A stretch of 64,000 bases of DNA from Pseudomonas protegens. Its GTDB lineage: Bacteria > Pseudomonadota > Gammaproteobacteria > Pseudomonadales > Pseudomonadaceae. A model generated the notes under the pieces. The model was not told where the DNA came from and made no database searches. It worked only from the letters and a program-made list of their open reading frames with translations. Position 1 is the first letter of the stretch, and every line of letters begins with the position of its first letter. Positions 44,924 through 53,203 of the stretch are shown here, one piece after another. Where the stretch lies: contig NZ_CP031396.1 of the NCBI RefSeq assembly GCF_003363755.1, positions 1,240,001 through 1,304,000 on the forward strand, in the 5' to 3' direction. The position numbers were made by a program, and so were the translations under genes.

Positions 44924-45093
44924 TTTGCTCACCCGGCACCTTCCGGGTCTATCATGGCCCGGTCACGCAACACCCTGCCCCTGCCGCACCGCGCATTAAC
45001 GCCTGACCGGGGGCCGTCCAACGACCGTGGGACAAGGACCTGCCCTGATCCGACGGCTGAACCACTGATTGCCCGACCCGAGGAACTGCTCCG

Positions 45094-46350
45094 ATGCTGA
45101 TCACCAACGCCCGCCTGCGCCACCGTGAAGGTCTGTACCAACTGCACCTGGAAAACGGCCGCATCGCCCGCATTGTCCTGCAAGGCGCCGACACCTCCGG
45201 CGCCGTCCCGGCCTTCGGCCCCGAACACCTGGATGCCGGCGGCAACCTGGTGGTGCCGCCCTTCGTCGAACCGCACATTCACCTGGACGCTACCCTCACC
45301 GCCGGCGAGCCGCGCTGGAACATGAGCGGCACCCTGTTCGAAGGCATTGAATGCTGGGGCGAACGCAAAGCCACCATCACCGCCGAAGACACCCGCGCCC
45401 GCGCCCACAAAACCATCCGCTCCCTGGCCGCCCACGGCATCCAGCACGTGCGCACCCACGTCGACGTCACCGATCCCGACCTCACCGCCCTCAAGGCCAT
45501 GCTGGAAGTGCGCGAGCAAAGCGCGCACCTGATCGACCTGCAGATCGTTGCCTTCCCTCAAGAGGGCATCGAATCGTTCCGCAATGGCCGCGAGCTGATG
45601 GAGGAAGCCATCCGCCTGGGCGCCGATGTGGTGGGCGGCATCCCCCATTTCGAATACACCCGCGACCAGGGCGTCAGCTCGGTGAAGTTCCTCATGGACC
45701 TGGCCGAACGCACAGGCTGCCTGGTGGACGTGCACTGCGACGAAACCGACGACCCGCACTCGCGCTTTCTCGAAGTGCTGGCCGAGGAAGCCCGCAGCCG
45801 CGGCATGGGTTCGCGGGTCAGCGCCAGCCACACCACCGCCATGGGTTCCTACGACAACGCCTACTGCGCCAAGCTGTTTCGCTTGCTGGGCCACTCGGGC
45901 ATCAGCTTTGTCTCCTGCCCCACCGAAAGCATCCACCTGCAGGGGCGCTTCGACAGCTTCCCGAAACGCCGCGGCGTGACCCGGGTCAAGGAGCTGCTGG
46001 ATGCCGGGATGAACGTCTGCTTCGGCCAGGACTCGATCGTCGATCCCTGGTACCCCCTGGGTAACGGCAACATCCTGCGGGTGCTGGAAGCCGGCCTGCA
46101 CATCTGCCACATGCTCGGCTACAGCAACCTGCAAAGCGCCCTGGACCTGGTCACCGACAACAGCGCCAAGGCCCTGGCCCTGGGCGAAGGCTACGGCCTT
46201 GAGGAAGGTCGGCCGGCGAACCTGCTGATCCTCTCGGCCGACAGCGATTACGAAATGCTCCGCAGCCAAGGCCTGCCGCTGTATTCGATCCGCCACGGCA
46301 AGGTGCTGATGCAACGGCAGATGGCCCAGGTGCAACTGGCCGGCGACTGA
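45094..46350 (+). CDS. codA: CodA-type cytosine deaminase
   Basis: A 418-residue amidohydrolase that deaminates cytosine to uracil and ammonia. It aligns with E. coli CodA without numbering shift: metal ligands His61/His63 in EPHIHLD, His214 and catalytic Glu217 in HCDET, His in ASHTTAMGSYDNAY and Asp313 in GQDSIVDPW. E. coli has GHDDVFDPW there, so His312 is Gln and Asp314 is Ser. Those positions border the pyrimidine site, so specificity may be shifted. A 170-nt gap with a weak hairpin separates it from codB. Confidence 0.9.
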   Translation: MLITNARLRHREGLYQLHLENGRIARIVLQGADTSGAVPAFGPEHLDAGGNLVVPPFVEPHIHLDATLTAGEPRWNMSGTLFEGIECWGERKATITAEDTRARAHKTIRSLAAHGIQHVRTHVDVTDPDLTALKAMLEVREQSAHLIDLQIVAFPQEGIESFRNGRELMEEAIRLGADVVGGIPHFEYTRDQGVSSVKFLMDLAERTGCLVDVHCDETDDPHSRFLEVLAEEARSRGMGSRVSASHTTAMGSYDNAYCAKLFRLLGHSGISFVSCPTESIHLQGRFDSFPKRRGVTRVKELLDAGMNVCFGQDSIVDPWYPLGNGNILRVLEAGLHICHMLGYSNLQSALDLVTDNSAKALALGEGYGLEEGRPANLLILSADSDYEMLRSQGLPLYSIRHGKVLMQRQMAQVQLAGD

Positions 46351-46362
46351 CGGTGGCGATGC

Positions 46363-47022
46363 TTACTTGACCCGAAACGGCTGGGCCGCCATGAACGCCA
46401 CCGGCAACAGCGGCAGGGCGAGGATCGTCAACACCCCGTCTGCGGTGAGGGTCACCGGCGTCAACAGCACCTGGCCGACCTTGCTCTTCTCCCGGTACGC
46501 CGAGAACTGCAAGGTGTAGGTGCTGTTCAACGGGTTGGCCTGATAGGCGCTGATATCCCGCTTGGACTTAAAGCGGCTGCCGCGAATGGCATAGCGGTGC
46601 AACAGGGCGTTCTGCGACCTCGCCACCACGAAACCCAAGGCCTCGGCTGCCTCGATCTGCTGGGCGTCGAGCTGATCCAGCCCGGGAATTCTCAGGAGCA
46701 GGTTACCGTCCAGGTTCTGCCCCGCATTGACGAGAATCTGCGAAAACTCGGCCTGCATTTTTCCGTGCAGATCCGACTTGATGGCCTTGAGCAACTCGGG
46801 ATCGACCCTCACGAAGTAGTGGTACTTCTTGCCAAGGATGACAAAGCTCTGCTCGTCCGCCGTGATGTAGAACTGGCTGACGGTTTCCGTATAGACCTCA
46901 TTGCTGGCGCGGCTTTCGTACAGCTGGCTGGTCAGGCAACCACCAAGGCTGCCAGCGACTAAAGCCCCCAGAGCCATAACCGAGCCTCTGAGCAAGGCGC
47001 GGCGGGGCATTCCTTTTTGCAT
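46363..47022 (-). CDS. Hypothetical Tat-like lipoprotein
   Basis: A 219-residue protein starting MQKGMPRRALLRGSVMALG, with AGGGA upstream. The twin Arg followed by a hydrophobic stretch and lipobox LGGC (Cys31) suggest a Tat- or Sec-exported lipoprotein. Thereafter it is soluble with mixed strands (SFVILGKKYHYFVRVDPELL, RFKSKRDISAYQANPLNSTYTLQFSAYREK). No family is recognised. The longer in-frame form beginning at 47163 lacks a signal sequence. It is convergent with codA. Confidence 0.75.
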   Translation of the reverse strand: MQKGMPRRALLRGSVMALGALVAGSLGGCLTSQLYESRASNEVYTETVSQFYITADEQSFVILGKKYHYFVRVDPELLKAIKSDLHGKMQAEFSQILVNAGQNLDGNLLLRIPGLDQLDAQQIEAAEALGFVVARSQNALLHRYAIRGSRFKSKRDISAYQANPLNSTYTLQFSAYREKSKVGQVLLTPVTLTADGVLTILALPLLPVAFMAAQPFRVK

Positions 47023-47134
47023 GTCGAATCCCTTCCATGAATGCGGGCGGTATCGGGAGATAGGCCACGACTGCCGCCACGCTACATAAACCCCAGCCGT
47101 TTTGCACCCGGCCAGCGCCACGGCGGCGCCCTGC

Positions 47135-48130
47135 TCAGTCAGCCAGGGCCCACGCCGTGCCAAACAGGCTCACCCGGGTTAACACCCCATCGGTCTCTTG
47201 CAACAGCAACGGCGCGGTGCCGCCCGGCATCAGCACTTCGACCCGTCCGGCCTCAACCCAGCCCACCCGCCAGGCCGCGCAAGCCACAGCGCTGGCGCTG
47301 GTGCCGGACGACGCGGTGGGACCTTCGCCACGCTCGAAAACCCGGGCCACGATGCGCCCTTCACCTGCGCGCATGGCCCATTGCAAGTTGACCCCGGCCG
47401 GGCAGGGCTGGCCGTTGCCGATGGGCCGGGCGAACGCGATACGGGTCAGGCCCTCGAACAGCGGCGGTTCGAGCATCTGCGGGTTGCTCGGCAAAGCATC
47501 GGCCGCCTCCACCAGGGTCACGCAATGGGGATTGCCGATACGCACGAACTGGCTGTGCTGCCACTGCGCATTCAACGCTTGCAAGGGCGCGACCCGGCTC
47601 AGTTGGCAACCATTGAAGGTCAGGCTTTGCACCCCATCAGCTGCCACCGCCTCAGGTCCGAAGCACGGCTGCCCGAGATCCAGCCAGAACCCCGACACCC
47701 CCGCCACCCGCGCCGGCTCCACCGCCGTGATCACCGGCGAGTCGCCACCGCGCTGGTCATGATGCACCCGCAATAGCGTCTCGCCTTCGACCGCCATCAG
47801 CCCTTGTTCGGTGAGGGCTTGGGAAAAAATCGTCAGGCCATTGCCGCTGCGCTCGGCCAGGGTGCCGTCGGTATTAACGATCAGCAGATCGAAAGGCGCA
47901 CCGGCCTGGAACGGCCCCACCAACAAGCCGTCACAGCGATGAGCCTTGGCCCCTTGCGGCCGAGCTCCCGGCGCCCAGTCACACAGCGCGGCGATGGCCT
48001 GCACAGCCCACCGCCGCCGGTCCAGGGCCGCCTGCGCCGCCGTATCGGGCAAGGCAATGCCCAGGCTGCGCAGCGCCTCGGGCGACACCACGCCATAGAT
48101 ATTGCCCCGGGCATCGTAGAACGCCGCCAT
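47135..48130 (-). CDS. DapF-fold epimerase/isomerase-like protein with both catalytic Cys replaced by Ser
   Basis: A 331-residue protein of the diaminopimelate epimerase fold. The N-terminal half ends NTDGTLAERSGNG and the C-terminal half has RVFERGEGPTASSGTSASA, the exact equivalents of DapF NADGSxxxxCGNG and RVxERGxGxTxACGTGA. The two racemase thiols are Ser95 and Ser275 here, so classical two-base racemisation with Cys is not available. It could be a dehydratase, an isomerase or a ligand-binding relative. The start at ATG 48130 is supported by GGAGG. It lies downstream of a cyclase-family gene in the same direction. Confidence 0.85.
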   Translation of the reverse strand: MAAFYDARGNIYGVVSPEALRSLGIALPDTAAQAALDRRRWAVQAIAALCDWAPGARPQGAKAHRCDGLLVGPFQAGAPFDLLIVNTDGTLAERSGNGLTIFSQALTEQGLMAVEGETLLRVHHDQRGGDSPVITAVEPARVAGVSGFWLDLGQPCFGPEAVAADGVQSLTFNGCQLSRVAPLQALNAQWQHSQFVRIGNPHCVTLVEAADALPSNPQMLEPPLFEGLTRIAFARPIGNGQPCPAGVNLQWAMRAGEGRIVARVFERGEGPTASSGTSASAVACAAWRVGWVEAGRVEVLMPGGTAPLLLQETDGVLTRVSLFGTAWALAD

Positions 48131-48250
48131 CACACCGCCTCCAGAAAAAAACCGAGCCGCTGACATTACGGACAATCCAGCGGCTCGGCCAGGGGAACCA
48201 AGAAGCCTGGGTGGACACCGCGCGCTGCTGAAGAACAACCATCCGCCAGG

Positions 48251-49249
48251 CTAGCGAATGGGCAAGGCCATGGGCCGGATCGGCGCCGCGTCGGCACCCC
48301 GCAGTTTGAGTGAGGCACCGATAAAGGCGAACTGATAGACCTTGTCCCGGGACAAGCCTTCCAGGTTCACCAGCTCCAGGATCGGCGCGCCCTGCATCGC
48401 CAGCAGGTAAGTGTGCAACGGCAGGTAATTGCCCTCGACCTCGGAAGGGAAGGTTTCGAAGCTGAGGTTGTCCGCTCCCACCACCATGGCGCCGCCCTCT
48501 TCCACCAGGAACTTCGCCGCATCCAGGCTCAGCCCCGGCGGGTTGGCCATATAGCGCTGGGCATTGTCGTAGTCACGCATGCGCCCGGTGCGGATCAGCA
48601 CCACGTCGCCCTTCTCCAGCGCCACCTTCTGTTTGGCCAGGGCCTGTTGCAGGTCGGCGCGGGTCACCCGGTAGCTGTCCGCCAGCTGTTCCAGCCCCTT
48701 GGCCGCAGCCACATCGATCAGCACTCCGCGGGCAATGATCGGCGGCAGTTTTTCCGCCCCGGTGACGTTCCAGCCCCGATCCCCCAGATGCTGATCGGCG
48801 CGGTAGCCGTTCCAGATCTTGCCGTTGAGGCCAAAGTGGTTGAGGGCGTCGATATGGGTGCCCATATGGGCGTACATCGATACCGCCGAACCGCTGTAAC
48901 TGACGTGCTGGTTCATCGGTTCGCCGACCTGCATCGGATCGGCGACCACATTGCCGTGGGGCGTATGGGTCATCCACATCTGATAGGGCGGATCTCCAGC
49001 GGCCTGCCAGCTGGGCATGCCGACAAAATAATCCACGGCCAGGTCGTAGGCCTGCTCGCCGCTGACCCGGGCCATGATCGCCGCCCGGGACTCGGGGGTG
49101 ATCAGGTTCAAGCGACCGATCTCATCCTTGGGCCCCCAAGGGCTGATCCCCACCTCGGCCCGGGCCGCAGTGGCGGCACTGCAACTACCGCTGAAAAGGG
49201 CCAGGGCGAGCACCCCAGGAAGGATTTTGGACATTGCGTGATGAGCCAT
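48251..49249 (-). CDS. Secreted cyclase-family (kynurenine formamidase-like) hydrolase
   Basis: A 332-residue protein with a signal peptide (MAHHAMSKILPGVLALALFSGSCSAA). The metal-binding motif HMGTHIDALNHF (HxGTHxDxxxH) and a later DNLSFET are typical of the cyclase/isatin hydrolase/kynurenine formamidase superfamily, Mn or Zn enzymes that open amide or lactam bonds. The start at 49249 is chosen for AGGAG 7 nt upstream; an earlier ATG adds 10 residues. It is divergent from a LysR regulator and probably cotranscribed with the DapF-fold gene, so the two may act on one aromatic or amino-acid-derived substrate. Confidence 0.87.
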   Translation of the reverse strand: MAHHAMSKILPGVLALALFSGSCSAATAARAEVGISPWGPKDEIGRLNLITPESRAAIMARVSGEQAYDLAVDYFVGMPSWQAAGDPPYQMWMTHTPHGNVVADPMQVGEPMNQHVSYSGSAVSMYAHMGTHIDALNHFGLNGKIWNGYRADQHLGDRGWNVTGAEKLPPIIARGVLIDVAAAKGLEQLADSYRVTRADLQQALAKQKVALEKGDVVLIRTGRMRDYDNAQRYMANPPGLSLDAAKFLVEEGGAMVVGADNLSFETFPSEVEGNYLPLHTYLLAMQGAPILELVNLEGLSRDKVYQFAFIGASLKLRGADAAPIRPMALPIR

Positions 49250-49347
49250 GACAACACTCCTGTGAAATGAAGTGCCCATGGTATTGAGGGATCAATCAGA
49301 GATAATCAGCCGATTCGTGGATAGATATTCAACCCAGGGGAAACAAT

Positions 49348-50238
49348 ATGGACGTACTGATGGCCATGCGCACCTTTCGCCGGGTGGTGGAACGGGCCAG
49401 CTTCAGCCAGGCCGCCGCCGACCTCGGGCAATCCACCGCCGCCGTCAGCAAGCAGGTGCGGCAACTGGAAGAGCGCCTGGGCAGCCTGCTGATCCTGCGC
49501 ACCACCCGACGGATGAGCCTCTCGGAAGCCGGGCAGAGTTACTTCAATGAATGCTGTCATCTGCTCGATGAGCTGGACGCCCTGGAGCGCGCCACCCAGG
49601 CCGGCAGCCACGAACCCGGTGGCCGCCTGCGGATCAATGCGCCGCTGTCCTTCGGGCTCAAGGTGCTCTCGCCGATCCTGGTGGCCTTCATGCAGCGCTA
49701 CCCGCAATTGCAGGTGGACCTGACCCTCAACGATCAGGTGCTGGATGTGGTGGGCGAAGGCTTCGACGTGTCCCTGCGGATTCGCCGGCAACTGGAGGAT
49801 TCGACCTTGATCGCGCGTCACCTGGGTCAGGTTGAGCAGGTGATCTGTGCCGCGCCGGCCTATCTCCAGGCCCAGGGCACGCCCAGCGCCATTGCCGACC
49901 TGCATCGCCACCGCTGCCTGGCCTACCGGCTGGCGGAGCATCCCGGGCGCTGGCAACTGGAGGGCCCGGAAGGCCAGACCCGGCTGGAGCTGCCGGTGCA
50001 CTTTGCCGTGGACAACAGCCTGCTGCTCGGCGACATGCTGGTGGCCGGCCTGGGCATCGGCGCCCTGCCCGGCTTTGTCGCCCAACCGCTCCTGGACAGC
50101 GGCCAACTGCTGCGCGTGTTACCGGAACAACGCCTGCCCAGCCGCCAGATCTACGCGCTGTACCCCAGCCAGCGCCACCTGTCACAGAAAGTCCGGGTGT
50201 TCATCGATTTTCTGCTGGAGGCGCTGCAGACCCCTTGA
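49348..50238 (+). CDS. LysR-family transcriptional regulator
   Basis: A 296-residue regulator of the CrgA/DhcR-like LysR group: MDVLMAMRTFRRVVERASFSQAAADLGQSTAAVSKQVRQLEERLG at the N-terminus, then the periplasmic-binding-protein-like effector domain (RLRINAPLSFGLKVLSPIL, VLDVVGEGFDVSLRIRRQLEDSTLIARHL). It is divergent from the cyclase-family gene with about 100 bp between starts, so it is probably its regulator. It ends 3 nt from the convergent Lrp gene. Confidence 0.9.
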   Translation: MDVLMAMRTFRRVVERASFSQAAADLGQSTAAVSKQVRQLEERLGSLLILRTTRRMSLSEAGQSYFNECCHLLDELDALERATQAGSHEPGGRLRINAPLSFGLKVLSPILVAFMQRYPQLQVDLTLNDQVLDVVGEGFDVSLRIRRQLEDSTLIARHLGQVEQVICAAPAYLQAQGTPSAIADLHRHRCLAYRLAEHPGRWQLEGPEGQTRLELPVHFAVDNSLLLGDMLVAGLGIGALPGFVAQPLLDSGQLLRVLPEQRLPSRQIYALYPSQRHLSQKVRVFIDFLLEALQTP

Positions 50239-50241
50239 GCC

Positions 50242-50712
50242 TCAACCGTCGGTGGGCACCTGGAGCCCGACCTTGACCCGGTTCATCGCCACCAGGGTCT
50301 TGAAGCGCTTGACGTTGTCATTGCCAAAGAACAGTTCGCGGGTCAGCTGGGTGTACTGGGCCATGTTGCGCACGCAGAAAATCAGCACGAAGTCGCATTC
50401 ACCGGCCACGTAGTAGCACTGCTGGACCTGGGGACAGGCCTGGAAACTGCGCTTGAGGGCATCGATCTGGTCGATGCGCTCACTTTCCACTTCCACCTCG
50501 ACGATGATGCTCAGCTCATGGCCGAGGGCATCCGGGGCGACTTGCGCGGTGTAGCGCTCGATCACACCCTCGTCCATCAGGCGCTTGAGCCGCCGATTGA
50601 CCGCCGCCGTGGACAGGTTGACCCGCAGGCCCAGTTCGCTCTGCGCGGTACTGGCATCGCGTTGCAGCTCGGCGAGCAGCTTCAGGTCATAGGCATCGAG
50701 ACTGGTGTTCAT
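50242..50712 (-). CDS. Lrp/AsnC-family regulator
   Basis: A 156-residue regulator. The N-terminal HTH includes LDAYDLKLLAELQRDASTAQSELGLRVNLSTAAVNRRLKRL, and a C-terminal RAM ligand domain (about 70-150) contains YYVAGECDFVLIFCVRNM. The start MNTSLDAYDL fits the family; the open frame upstream is uninhabited. It is divergent from an MFS gene and may control it in response to an amino acid. A GCGCA-N5-TGCGC repeat upstream is a candidate operator. Confidence 0.92.
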   Translation of the reverse strand: MNTSLDAYDLKLLAELQRDASTAQSELGLRVNLSTAAVNRRLKRLMDEGVIERYTAQVAPDALGHELSIIVEVEVESERIDQIDALKRSFQACPQVQQCYYVAGECDFVLIFCVRNMAQYTQLTRELFFGNDNVKRFKTLVAMNRVKVGLQVPTDG

Positions 50713-51059
50713 GAACGGCGCAACTCCGGAAAACAACGGCGCACAGTGGAATGATTTTGTGCAAAAGCCGCCGATTATGCGCAATAGATGCGCCCCCTGC
50801 GCACTAATATTTCCGCCAACAGCAGCGGCCGTGGAATGCCTCAAGCATTGCCGAGGCGGCGACGAATGTTCCGTTCGTGGCCCCGGTTGGGTTTTTCTGC
50901 AACCTTCAACCGTTAGTTTTGTCACAATCCCCCCGGCCACCCTCGAAGCCTTCTGAAGGCGCCACCGATACCAGGCTGCATGAACAAGGGATCGGTGCGA
51001 CAGCACAACCGGTCAGCCAGCGTTGCCCCCTCGCTGGCACCTGACCGCCAAGGATTTTT
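50713..51059. other. Lrp-MFS divergent region with GCGCA repeats
   Basis: No gene was found. GCGCA-ATAGA-TGCGC at 50779-50793 is a perfect inverted repeat, followed by a further TGCGCA at 50798-50803. A related TGTGCAAAA lies near 50758. Regularly spaced half-sites of this kind suit Lrp/AsnC octamer wrapping. The MFS-proximal part has no further obvious element. Confidence 0.5.
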
Positions 51060-52211
51060 ATGACTGCCAGCAACACTCACCTGCAGGCCACCCCCGGCCG
51101 CCTCGAACAGATGTCCACGCGCATCGCCTTTTTCATCGCCGGTTTCGGCATCGCCGCCTGGGCCCCGCTGGTGCCCTATGCCAAGGCCCGGGCCGGGCTC
51201 GACGAAGGCACCTTGGGCCTGCTGCTGTTGTGCCTGGGCGTGGGTTCGATCCTGGCGATGCCGATCGCCGGGGCCCTGGCCGGGCGCTTCGGCTGTCGCC
51301 GGGTCATGGCCGGCGGCACCCTGCTGATCTGCCTGGCCTTGCCCTTGCTGGCGACCCTCACCTCGATTCCGCTGTTGATGGCGGCGCTGTTCCTGTTCGG
51401 TGCCGGGCTCGGTGGTGTCGATTCCACGGTCAACCTGCAAGCGGTGATCGTCGAGCGCGCCAGCGGCAAGACCATGATGTCGGGCTTCCACGGGCTGTTC
51501 AGTCTCGGTGGGATTGTCGGCGCCGCCGGCGTCAGCGCGCTGCTGGGCCTGGGCCTGTCGCCTCTGGGGGCAACGCTGGTGGTGATTGCCCTGATGCTGG
51601 TGGCCCTGCTCAAGGCCGCGCCGCACATGCTGCCCTACGGCAGCCAGAGTTCGGGCCCGGCCTTTGCCGTGCCCCACGGTGTGGTGCTGTTCATTGGCTG
51701 CCTGTGCTTTGTGGTGTTCCTCGCCGAAGGCGCGGTGCTGGACTGGAGCGCAGTGTTTCTCAGCGCCGAGCGCGACCTGGATGCGGCCTACGCCGGCCTC
51801 GGTTACGCCGCCTTCGCCCTGACCATGACCCTGGGCCGCCTGACCGGGGATGCCATCGTCCACCGCCTGGGCGCCCGACGGGTGATCGTCATCGGCGGCA
51901 GCACGGCAGCCGCCGGCCTGCTGCTGGCGACCCTGGCCCCGGCCTGGGAAGCGGCGCTGGTGGGGTATGCCCTGGTGGGCGCGGGTTGCTCGAACATCGT
52001 GCCGGTGCTGTACACCGCCGTGGGCAAGCAAACGGTCATGCCGGAAAGCATCGCCGTCCCGGCCATCACCACCCTGGGCTATGCCGGCATCCTTGCCGGC
52101 CCCGCGGTGATCGGTTTCGTTGCCCATGGCAGCAGCCTGAGCATGGCGTTCGGCCTGATCGCCGTGCTGCTGTTGGCAGTGGCCGCCAGCGGCAAGGTGC
52201 TCAAGGTCTGA
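51060..52211 (+). CDS. MFS transporter
   Basis: A 383-residue 12-helix major facilitator resembling the YbjJ/sugar-efflux group. The N-terminal TM1 is RIAFFIAGFGIAAWAPLVPYAKA, followed by AGRFGCRRV in loop 2-3 and NLQAVIVERASGKTMMSGFHGLFSLGG between helices 4 and 5. Substrate unknown. Divergence from the Lrp-family gene suggests amino-acid-linked control, for example an exporter. Confidence 0.88.
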   Translation: MTASNTHLQATPGRLEQMSTRIAFFIAGFGIAAWAPLVPYAKARAGLDEGTLGLLLLCLGVGSILAMPIAGALAGRFGCRRVMAGGTLLICLALPLLATLTSIPLLMAALFLFGAGLGGVDSTVNLQAVIVERASGKTMMSGFHGLFSLGGIVGAAGVSALLGLGLSPLGATLVVIALMLVALLKAAPHMLPYGSQSSGPAFAVPHGVVLFIGCLCFVVFLAEGAVLDWSAVFLSAERDLDAAYAGLGYAAFALTMTLGRLTGDAIVHRLGARRVIVIGGSTAAAGLLLATLAPAWEAALVGYALVGAGCSNIVPVLYTAVGKQTVMPESIAVPAITTLGYAGILAGPAVIGFVAHGSSLSMAFGLIAVLLLAVAASGKVLKV

Positions 52212-52279
52212 CGCCACACCCCAGCGCCCGCCAACGGCGCTGATCCCCTTGCGTGACCGCCCCCGTACAGTGCCCGGCG

Positions 52280-52432
52280 CTAGCGGCTGTACCAGCGGGG
52301 TGATTCGACGAACAGGTGGGTCTGCCCAGCCACCAGCCAATCCCCCAAACACAGTTGCAGATGGGCCAGGCAATGCATCATCAGGCAGATCTCGTGATAC
52401 GGAATCACCACCAACCGCAGGCTCAGCCCCAT
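52280..52432 (-). CDS. Possible small protein
   Basis: A 50-residue frame, MGLSLRLVVIPYHEICLMM..., within a 346-nt gap between the MFS and XRE genes. Only a weak AGGG precedes it, and an in-frame upstream extension to 52516 exists. It is Leu/Cys/His-rich with no recognised family. It may be a remnant or chance ORF. Confidence 0.3.
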   Translation of the reverse strand: MGLSLRLVVIPYHEICLMMHCLAHLQLCLGDWLVAGQTHLFVESPRWYSR

Positions 52433-52484
52433 GAGTTTGCCCTGTACCGCACAATCATCCGGGAAACTCCTTTTGTTTTTATAT

Positions 52485-52511
52485 CGAACATTTATCCAAT
52501 ATAATGAACAT
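52485..52511 (+). promoter_or_regulatory. Promoter and candidate operator of the XRE-cupin gene
   Basis: The -10 TATAAT is perfect at 52500-52505. Two GAACAT direct repeats (52486-52491 and 52506-52511) are spaced 20 bp, two helical turns, and straddle it. That arrangement suits autorepression by the downstream regulator. The region is strikingly AT-rich against its surroundings. Confidence 0.5.
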
Positions 52512-52557
52512 CGCATTTTCTCTGCGTCAAGAGAAACAAGGATGATTTAACAGACAA

Positions 52558-53133
52558 ATGAACGACAAAACGAACGAAGCAAGCACCCTTTCACCCATTG
52601 GCCAGCTGGCCATAGCCATCAAGCGCGAACGTCTGAACGCCGGTTTTTCCGTCTCGGAACTGGCCAAGCGGGCGGCCGTGGCCAAGTCCACCCTGTCCCA
52701 GCTGGAAGCCGGAATGGGCAACCCGAGCATCGAGACCCTGTGGGCCCTGGCCCAGGCCATGGGCCTGCAGGTCACACGTTTTTTCGAACAGCCGGCGGAT
52801 CAGTTGAAGGTCATCCGTGCCCATGAAGGCACCACCGCCCACGCCGAGGACGCCCATTATGCGGCGACCCTGCTAGACCACTGCCCACCCGGAGCGCAGC
52901 GCGATCTGTACCGCCTCAACGTCCAGCCCGGCCAGCCGCGGCAATCCAAGGCGCATTTGCCGGGCACCGTGGAACACCTGGTGATTGCCCGTGGACGGGC
53001 CTTGGCCGGGCCGGCGGACAACCCGATCAGCCTGAATGCCGGCGACTACCTCCGCTACAGCGCCGACCAGCCGCATGTGTTTGAAGCTCTGGAAGCCGAC
53101 ACCACGGCAATCCTGGTGATCGAACACCGCTAG
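52558..53133 (+). CDS. XRE-family regulator with C-terminal cupin domain
   Basis: A 191-residue protein: the HTH_3 domain (about 12-70, LAIAIKRERLNAGFSVSELAKRAAVAKSTLSQLEAGMGNPSIETLW), then a cupin_2 domain (about 105-185; VEHLVIARGRALAGPADNPISLNAGDYLRYSADQPHVFEAL). Such regulators sense small ligands in the cupin barrel and usually control neighbouring metabolic or transport genes. No clear target is adjacent other than the gene itself and the upstream MFS. Confidence 0.9.
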   Translation: MNDKTNEASTLSPIGQLAIAIKRERLNAGFSVSELAKRAAVAKSTLSQLEAGMGNPSIETLWALAQAMGLQVTRFFEQPADQLKVIRAHEGTTAHAEDAHYAATLLDHCPPGAQRDLYRLNVQPGQPRQSKAHLPGTVEHLVIARGRALAGPADNPISLNAGDYLRYSADQPHVFEALEADTTAILVIEHR

Positions 53134-53203
53134 CCGCCCGGGCATTTATCTGCAACGCCAAGTCTGGAATCATGGCCCCCCGCCTCAACAGGAGTGAGCA
53201 CCG

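Noticed and set aside
43592..44932. 446-codon reverse ORF opposite codB, rich in Gln, His and Gly
   Set aside because: Gln/His-rich low-complexity translation is typical of the complement of a hydrophobic membrane-protein gene.
44924..45093. Second sigma-54 promoter before codA (TGGCCCG...GCA)
   Set aside because: The GG to GC spacing is one base short of the -24/-12 requirement.
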